A DNA stretch of 18,853 bases from JAVBNC01 sp031551765. Lineage in GTDB: Bacteria > Desulfobacterota > Desulfovibrionia > Desulfovibrionales > Desulfovibrionaceae. The stretch's first letter is position 1. Each line of letters starts with the position of its first letter. Positions 14,677-18,853 of the stretch are shown here, in pieces. Location of the stretch: the NCBI GenBank assembly GCA_031551765.1, contig JAVBNC010000148.1, forward strand, positions 1 to 18,853. Direction: 5' to 3'. Made by a program: the position numbers and the translations under genes. Below the pieces are notes generated by a model. It made no database searches, had not been told where the DNA came from, and saw only the letters and a list, made by a program, of their open reading frames with translations.

Positions 14677-14729
14677 GGGCCTGTTCACACTACGGTCTTT
14701 TTGCCCTCTGCCCGCGTCAGAAAAGCTTT

Positions 14730-15539
14730 TTATTTGACTTCCATCTCCCTGCCTCTGGCGTCGGCGGCCAGGACGGCGTCGATGATGTTGCCGCGCACGG
14801 CCGTGCGGGAGAGGTGGTTGGTGCCCGCAATGGTCATGCCCGCAGGCGAGGTGACGGCGTTGTGCAGCACGGCCGGGTGCAGGCCGCTGCGTTCCACCAG
14901 GGCGGCGGACCCCTTGAACAGGGCTATGGTCATTTCAGTGGCTTCCTGGCGGGTGAAACCCAGGGTCACGGCCGCTTCCATGACGGCGTCCATGAAGTGG
15001 AACACGTAGGACGGCCCCGCGCCGGTCACGGCGGAAAAGGCGTTCATTTTGCTTTCCGGCATCACGAACACCGCGCCCAGGGCGGTGAACAGCGCGCGGG
15101 TGAATTCTTTGCGTTCCTGCGGCAGGTCCGGGTCGTCAAAACATAAGGCGAACACGCCCTGGCCGATGGAAGCCGGGGTGTTGGGCATGGCCTGCACGGC
15201 CGGGCAGATGCCGGAAAGCAGACCGCGCAGCCGGGAAAGGGGCACGCCCGCCGCGATGGAGAGCAGGGTTTTTTCCTTGCTCAGGGCGGCTTTGATACCA
15301 TTCACCACATCCACCACCTGGTAGGGCTTGACCGCCAGCAGCACATAATCCGCTTTCTGGGCCAGTTCCAGGGCGCTGTCCGCCACGCTGAACTCTTGTT
15401 TCAGGGTTTCGCGCAGGGTTTCGCTTTGGTCGTACACCAGGACGGAAGCCTTGCCGGACAGGGACGGGGAAGCCAGAATGCCCCTGGCTATGGCCCCGCC
15501 CATGTTGCCGCAGCCGATAATGCCTATGGTCTGTGTCAT
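14730..15539 (-). CDS. proC: Pyrroline-5-carboxylate reductase
   Basis: A 269-residue cytoplasmic enzyme, the normal length, that reduces 1-pyrroline-5-carboxylate to proline with NAD(P)H as the last step of proline synthesis. The N-terminal Rossmann motif is G-I-I-G-C-G-N-M-G-G-A (6-16), followed by the conserved V-K-P (70-72), MPNTPASIGQG (118-128), TGAGPSYVF (172-180) and the C-terminal signature beginning S231-P-A-G-M-T-I-A-G. The signature carries S-P-A-G-M where S-P-G-G-T is usual, a modest deviation. GAGAG before the ATG is an acceptable binding site. The gene starts 56 bases after the Smr-domain gene stops, so the two are probably co-transcribed. Confidence 0.95.
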   Translation of the reverse strand: MTQTIGIIGCGNMGGAIARGILASPSLSGKASVLVYDQSETLRETLKQEFSVADSALELAQKADYVLLAVKPYQVVDVVNGIKAALSKEKTLLSIAAGVPLSRLRGLLSGICPAVQAMPNTPASIGQGVFALCFDDPDLPQERKEFTRALFTALGAVFVMPESKMNAFSAVTGAGPSYVFHFMDAVMEAAVTLGFTRQEATEMTIALFKGSAALVERSGLHPAVLHNAVTSPAGMTIAGTNHLSRTAVRGNIIDAVLAADARGREMEVK

Positions 15540-15595
15540 GTGCGTCTCTCTTTATGATGGAAAGGGATGTCGAAACAGCGTTGCCGCGTTCGCGT

Positions 15596-16474
15596 CTATA
15601 AAAGCAGCTCTTCCATGGACGGCACGCGGTCCCAGATGATCTTGCCCTGGCTTTTTTTGCGCTTGCGCAGCAGCAGGTACAGGGCCCCGGCCCCGCCGTC
15701 CTTGGGCTGGGCGGTGCAGAAAGCCAGCACCACGCGCTTGAAGGGGTCGCGGGTAAGCCAGCTTTGCACGCGTTCGCGCAGCACGGCGTCGCCGCCCGGG
15801 GAGTTTCTGCCCCGGCCGGTGACCAGCACCACGTTGCGCTTACCTTCCTGGTATGCGGCTTTGAGAAAGCGGGTCATGGCGGCGAAAGCCTGCTCCATGT
15901 TCTGGCCGTGCAGGTCCAGGTGCCCTTCATGGCTGTAGTGCCCGGCCTTGAGCTTGGCCAGCACCAGCGGGTCCAGGCCCAGCACGTGGCCTTCTATGAA
16001 TTCGTCCGTGTGCTCCAGGGCGAATTCGATTTTCCCGGCCAGAAAGTCCGCCAGGGCCCGGTCCGCATGCTGCGGCCGCTCTTTGGCCGTTGGGGGCGGG
16101 GAGAGGTCCCGGCCCCCGGCCCGCACCGGGGCCACGTCGCTGACGGCCCGCGCGAACAGGTCCGCATCTTCCGGCGGCAGGGTAAAGTCCGGGACCGGCC
16201 TGGAGGAGGGGGCCGCCTTGGCCGTATTTTTCTTTGCGGGAGCGGTTCCGCCGGGGGAATGTTCCGCCAGCAGCCGGGCGAAATCATCCTCGTCCTCTTC
16301 CCGCGCCGGGGTGACGTCGCCCACCACGCGCATGAACAGTGCGGTTTCGTCCGCTTCGTCAGGCTCTGGTGCAGTGTGTTTTTTTTTCGGCTCAGGGCGC
16401 TCTTTGGGATTTTCCGCTTTGCGAAAGCGGGTTTTGTCCAGGCCGCTGAAAGGATTGCCAGAGTCGTGAGTCAT
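15596..16474 (-). CDS. Smr-domain protein (possible nuclease-type)
   Basis: A 292-residue protein with a C-terminal Smr domain, the small MutS-related domain that often has nicking or RNA-cleaving activity. L186-D-L-H-G190 opens the domain, VTGRGRNSPGG (218-228) is the glycine-rich core and GGAGALYLLLRK (260-271) the end. The N-terminal 140 residues are charged, Pro-rich and probably disordered. They contain two copies of a short motif: ALFMRVVGDVTPAR (45-58) and DLFARAVSDVAPVR (105-118), of the type found once near the N-terminus of SmrA-like proteins. GGAG seven bases before the ATG fixes the start. It is upstream of proC in the same direction. Cellular role is not evident. Confidence 0.87.
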   Translation of the reverse strand: MTHDSGNPFSGLDKTRFRKAENPKERPEPKKKHTAPEPDEADETALFMRVVGDVTPAREEDEDDFARLLAEHSPGGTAPAKKNTAKAAPSSRPVPDFTLPPEDADLFARAVSDVAPVRAGGRDLSPPPTAKERPQHADRALADFLAGKIEFALEHTDEFIEGHVLGLDPLVLAKLKAGHYSHEGHLDLHGQNMEQAFAAMTRFLKAAYQEGKRNVVLVTGRGRNSPGGDAVLRERVQSWLTRDPFKRVVLAFCTAQPKDGGAGALYLLLRKRKKSQGKIIWDRVPSMEELLL

Positions 16475-16632
16475 AACATTTCTCCATACGCTGCAAGTTT
16501 CCCTTTACTCTGTTTCCGGGCATGGGTAAATGAAGTTATCTATACACCGGAGTGTGGATACTGCGCCGTTCGAATGGATTTGGACGGGCGCGGCCATGGG
16601 CGGCCAAAAAAACACGCCTGCTGGAACGCTTA

Positions 16633-16686
16633 GAGAGGGAAACCGGCCCTGCGGCCCACGCGGGTGCCCGGAATACGTTCCCTCTC
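16633..16686 (+). other. Structured leader of the TPR gene
   Basis: GAGAGGGAA (16633-16641) and TTCCCTCTC (16678-16686) form a perfect 9-bp long-range stem. It encloses a GC-rich segment with a smaller inverted repeat. T-rich bases (TTTT, then TTTTT near 16702-16706) follow. It lies upstream of the chosen start at 16735, so it would be untranslated, but the frame is open through it and it could instead be coding if the gene starts at 16552. Confidence 0.3.
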
Positions 16687-16734
16687 GGGAGCTTTTCTGG
16701 ATTTTTAGGCGGCTTGCAGATCAGGGAGACAGTC

Positions 16735-17625
16735 TTGGCGGACAACAACACCTATCTTGGCGTATACGCCACCAATGAACTGCCGTCGGCTTTGGGCGCT
16801 TCCCTGCGGCCCATGGTGAAAAGAAAACGCCTGTGGTTTGTGTGGGAGGCGGAAGACGGCGCGTTCATCGTGCAGCCTTTGAACGCTATTTTCGAGCCCA
16901 TGGCGGAACCCAAACGTATCAGTTTCCGGGAATTCGAGTCCCGGTACACCCCGGAGCCTTCCTGTGAAGTGGTCCCGAAAGAGGAGCTTTCGCATGAGGA
17001 CCGGCGCTCTTCCGAGCGCGTGTCCATTGCGGACATAGAGCGGGGCGAGGTGGAATCTGCCTACCAGCTGCGTGCGGACGACCCCAATCTGCTTCGTAAT
17101 TGGCTCAACGCGCCACCGCCGTTGCGTCTGCACCAGGGGGAGCTTTCGCCGGTGCAGCAGGCGGAACTGGCCCGTATTGTCGAAGAATCACTGGACGACG
17201 AGCCGGAAAGCCGTGCGGAACAGATCCCGCAGGGCGAGCCCCTGCAGGAGCATGAGCTGCGTTCCCGCTTCGCCCTGGGGCTTTTGCAGATCAAGCAGGG
17301 CAACAGGAAAGAGGGCAAGGAAACCTTGGAAGCGCTTATCAGCTGCCCCAACGTCAATCCCTACGACGGGCAGCTGGTGTTTTCTGAATTCGGGCTGCAC
17401 CTGCGCCGTCTGGGGCTGGTGGATCTGGCCCTGAAAGCCCACCTGCGGGCCCTGGAATGGATGCCCAACGACGAGCGCGTCCATTTTAACCTGGCCCGTA
17501 CCTACCACGACCTCAATGACGTGGAAAGCGCCATCCAGCATTTGCGCCTGGCCCTTGAGCTTGCTCCGGATTTCGCCACAGCCAGCCAGTTCTTGTTGTT
17601 CCTGGAAGGCAGGACACACAGCTAG
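16735..17625 (+). CDS. Tetratricopeptide-repeat protein
   Basis: A 296-residue soluble protein with no signal peptide or membrane segment. Residues 1-60 form a small domain (N-N-T-Y-L-G-V-Y-A-T-N-E-L-P, then K-R-K-R-L-W-F-V-W-E-A-E-D-G). An acidic linker spans roughly 85-175. About three TPR units follow near 177-210, 213-246 (FGLHLRRLGLVDLALKAHLR) and 247-280 (FNLARTYHDLNDVESAIQHL), which would serve protein-protein contact. I do not recognise the N-terminal domain. The start is TTG 16735 because AGGGAG lies six bases before it; the frame opens further to GTG 16552, but that stretch resembles a leader. It is divergent from the Smr gene and followed by repeat copy C and the AMIN-domain gene. 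Confidence 0.72.
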   Translation: MADNNTYLGVYATNELPSALGASLRPMVKRKRLWFVWEAEDGAFIVQPLNAIFEPMAEPKRISFREFESRYTPEPSCEVVPKEELSHEDRRSSERVSIADIERGEVESAYQLRADDPNLLRNWLNAPPPLRLHQGELSPVQQAELARIVEESLDDEPESRAEQIPQGEPLQEHELRSRFALGLLQIKQGNRKEGKETLEALISCPNVNPYDGQLVFSEFGLHLRRLGLVDLALKAHLRALEWMPNDERVHFNLARTYHDLNDVESAIQHLRLALELAPDFATASQFLLFLEGRTHS

Positions 17626-17640
17626 CCCGGCGCGCGCATG

Positions 17641-17795
17641 TAGAGCATTTTGTTTTTGAAAATATCCACTCGGATAAAATGCTCCGGTCTTGCCGCATTT
17701 CGTTCCGCAAGGCCCGCGAGGCTGGCGCGGGCGGGGTGCGCTCCTGCGAGGCTTTGCCCGCCGTTAAGCGACAAGCGCAAAGCAAAACTGCTTTA
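17641..17795 (+). repeat. Structured intergenic repeat, copy C (with insertion)
   Basis: Ends are TAGAGCATTT and CTGCTTTA. Hairpin 1 is GAGCATTTT (17643-17651) with AAAATGCTC (17676-17684), the longest of the set. Hairpin 2 is GGTCTTGC (17686-17693) with GCAAGGCC (17707-17714). The core GGCGGG (17730-17735) and GCCCGCC (17756-17762) is split by about 16 extra bases, and GCGAGGCT occurs directly repeated at 17716-17723 and 17746-17753. The outer stem seen in A and B is disrupted. It begins 15 bases after the TPR gene stop. Confidence 0.82.
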
Positions 17796-17821
17796 GAGGA
17801 TTCCATGAGGAGAAATGATTA

Positions 17822-18757
17822 ATGAACAAGGGCATTACCGTGCTCATTCTCGGCGTGGTGCTGGGCGCCATGCTGTTAATTATGCTCAACAAGCCTTCCC
17901 CCGGCGGGAAAATTTCTCCCGGTGCCACGGCTTCCAACGTGACCAAGCCGGAAACGGCCGCCGCGCCGCCAGCTGTTGCCCCGTCCGCCCCGGTCACGCC
18001 GCCTCCCGCGCAGGCAGCCGGCCAAAATTCCGGCCAGGCCGTGGCCCAGGCCCCCGCGCAAAGCGTGCCCCCGGCCGTCACTCCCACCACTCCGCCGCAG
18101 ACTCCTCCCCCCTCCCTGCCCAAGGTGGAGCCTCCCGTTTCCACTGCCGCTCCCGGCAACGGCAAGCAGCTTGCCGCGCAGCCGCAGGGTCAGGGGGCTG
18201 GTTTCTTTTCCATTCCGCCCGCGCCGCCTTCTTCCAAAAAGCCTGAAAAAGCGCAGTCAGGCACACCCGCCCAGGGGCAGCTGGATAAAAGGACCGAAGT
18301 GCCGCTCAAGGGCGGCGCGGCTGCTCCCGCCAACGGGAAAAAGCCTGAAGTCAAGCCCGCGTCCAAGCCTGAAACCAAACCGGAGCCCAAGGCCGACCCT
18401 AAAAAACAGGCCCAGGAAAGCAAGGCGGCCCTGGCCGCTGCCGCCAAAGGCCCGCACACCGCCAAATCCGCGACCTTGAGCTTCGCGGGGCAGAGCATGG
18501 TGCTGCGCGTGGAAGCGGAAGAGCCTTTCGTGGCCAAGCTTTTTGTGCTGCCAGGCCCGGACCGGCTGGTGCTGGATCTTATGGGCGACTGGAAAAACCT
18601 GCAGGCCCCCAAGGTGCCGTCCAACAACGTGGTCAAGGGCTCCCGCGTCGGCCGCCAGCCGGAGAGCGCGCGTCTGGTGCTGGACCTGAACCAGGCGCCG
18701 AAAAAGTATGAAAAGGTGCAGATTTCCCCCACCGTGGTGGAAGTGCGGATACAATAA
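17822..18757 (+). CDS. AMIN-domain envelope protein with Pro/Ala-rich spacer
   Basis: A 311-residue protein. Residues 4-22 are a single hydrophobic segment after a short basic start, consistent with an uncleaved inner-membrane anchor. Residues 23-215 are Pro/Ala/Lys-rich and probably extended, enough to reach across the periplasm. Residues about 216-311 match the AMIN fold (TLSFAGQSMVLRVEAEEP, then PDRLVLDLMGDW and SARLVLDL), a domain that targets cell-wall amidases and secretin-associated proteins to peptidoglycan or the septum. There is no amidase or secretin domain here, so it may be an adaptor. AGGAG lies before the ATG with acceptable spacing. Repeat C precedes it and repeat D follows it. 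Confidence 0.82.
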   Translation: MNKGITVLILGVVLGAMLLIMLNKPSPGGKISPGATASNVTKPETAAAPPAVAPSAPVTPPPAQAAGQNSGQAVAQAPAQSVPPAVTPTTPPQTPPPSLPKVEPPVSTAAPGNGKQLAAQPQGQGAGFFSIPPAPPSSKKPEKAQSGTPAQGQLDKRTEVPLKGGAAAPANGKKPEVKPASKPETKPEPKADPKKQAQESKAALAAAAKGPHTAKSATLSFAGQSMVLRVEAEEPFVAKLFVLPGPDRLVLDLMGDWKNLQAPKVPSNNVVKGSRVGRQPESARLVLDLNQAPKKYEKVQISPTVVEVRIQ

Positions 18758-18763
18758 TACGTT

Positions 18764-18832
18764 TAGAGCAGATTGTCGCTTAAAGGCTGGCTTTGTCAGC
18801 CGTTAATAGAAAAAATACAAATGAAAATGCTA
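18764..18832 (-). repeat. Structured intergenic repeat, copy D (short, inverted)
   Basis: It begins TAGAGCA followed by GATTGTCGCTTAA, which is the reverse complement of the 3' part of copies A-C (TTAAGCGACAAT). A variant core hairpin GGCTGGC-TTT-GTCAGCC (18785-18801) follows, and the end AAAATGCTA lacks one C compared with AAAATGCTCTA. It lacks the hairpin 1 and hairpin 2 regions. It starts 6 bases after the AMIN gene stop. Orientation is inferred from the flanking blocks. Confidence 0.7.
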
Positions 18833-18853
18833 TGGGTCAGGCGAATTTTGCGT

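Larger units (their letters stand above)
14356..14729. other. Gap between convergent regulator and proC genes
   Basis: No credible gene. Small open frames here (for example 14240-14488 on the minus strand) lack start signals. The gap holds a hairpin (14481-14512), repeat copy B (14538-14676) and about 50 remaining bases before the proC stop in which I see nothing clear. Confidence 0.5.

Noticed and set aside
11921..18832. The four repeats as a CRISPR array.
   Set aside because: Copies are kilobases apart, of different lengths, structured internally and in both orientations; no cas genes are present.

Overview
The window reads as a high-GC, Gram-negative chromosome. The mix of a DcuC-type C4-dicarboxylate carrier, an AMIN-domain envelope protein, a Pro/Ala-rich ArnT-like enzyme and TypA/BipA is most like Desulfovibrionaceae (sulfate- or sulfite-reducing Desulfobacterota). 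This assignment is from gene style only and is moderately confident. No rRNA, tRNA, CRISPR array, phage gene or transposase gene was seen. Nearly every long ORF in the remaining frames is a shadow caused by GC-rich third positions.

Layout. Positions 172-5363 on the minus strand look like one operon of membrane proteins, transcribed PAP2 phosphatase -> ArnT/GT-C glycosyltransferase -> FxsA-like protein -> rhomboid protease, which suggests envelope or lipid-carrier work. Divergently, a MATE efflux pump (5506-6939) ends at a bidirectional terminator that it shares with a convergent MmgE/PrpD-family gene (8348-6996). TypA/BipA (8581-10440) follows and ends in a 25-bp near-perfect hairpin. A probable catabolic or transport unit comes next: an operator-like repeat region, a class I/II aminotransferase (10748-11923), a DcuC-family carrier (12083-13486) and a GntR/FCD regulator (13654-14355). 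On the minus strand, an Smr-domain protein and ProC (pyrroline-5-carboxylate reductase) form a two-gene unit (16474-14730). On the plus strand, a TPR protein (16735-17625, TTG start) and an AMIN-domain protein (17822-18757) close the window.

The most unusual content is not a gene. Four intergenic copies of a structured element (about 70-155 bp) lie at 11921-12036, 14538-14676, 17641-17795 and 18764-18832. They have TAGAGCA-type inverted ends, three successive hairpins whose stems change in a compensatory way between copies, and a conserved core (GGCGGGC-YTT-GCCCGCC followed by GTTAAGC). All four lie 3' of plus-strand genes. In the first copy the element's leading TAG is the stop codon of the aminotransferase. 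The last copy is short and inverted. The elements behave like a MITE/REP-type repeat family with retained structure. Other points of interest are a terminator-like hairpin in the MATE leader, a tandem operator candidate before the aminotransferase, and a duplicated short motif in the Smr protein.
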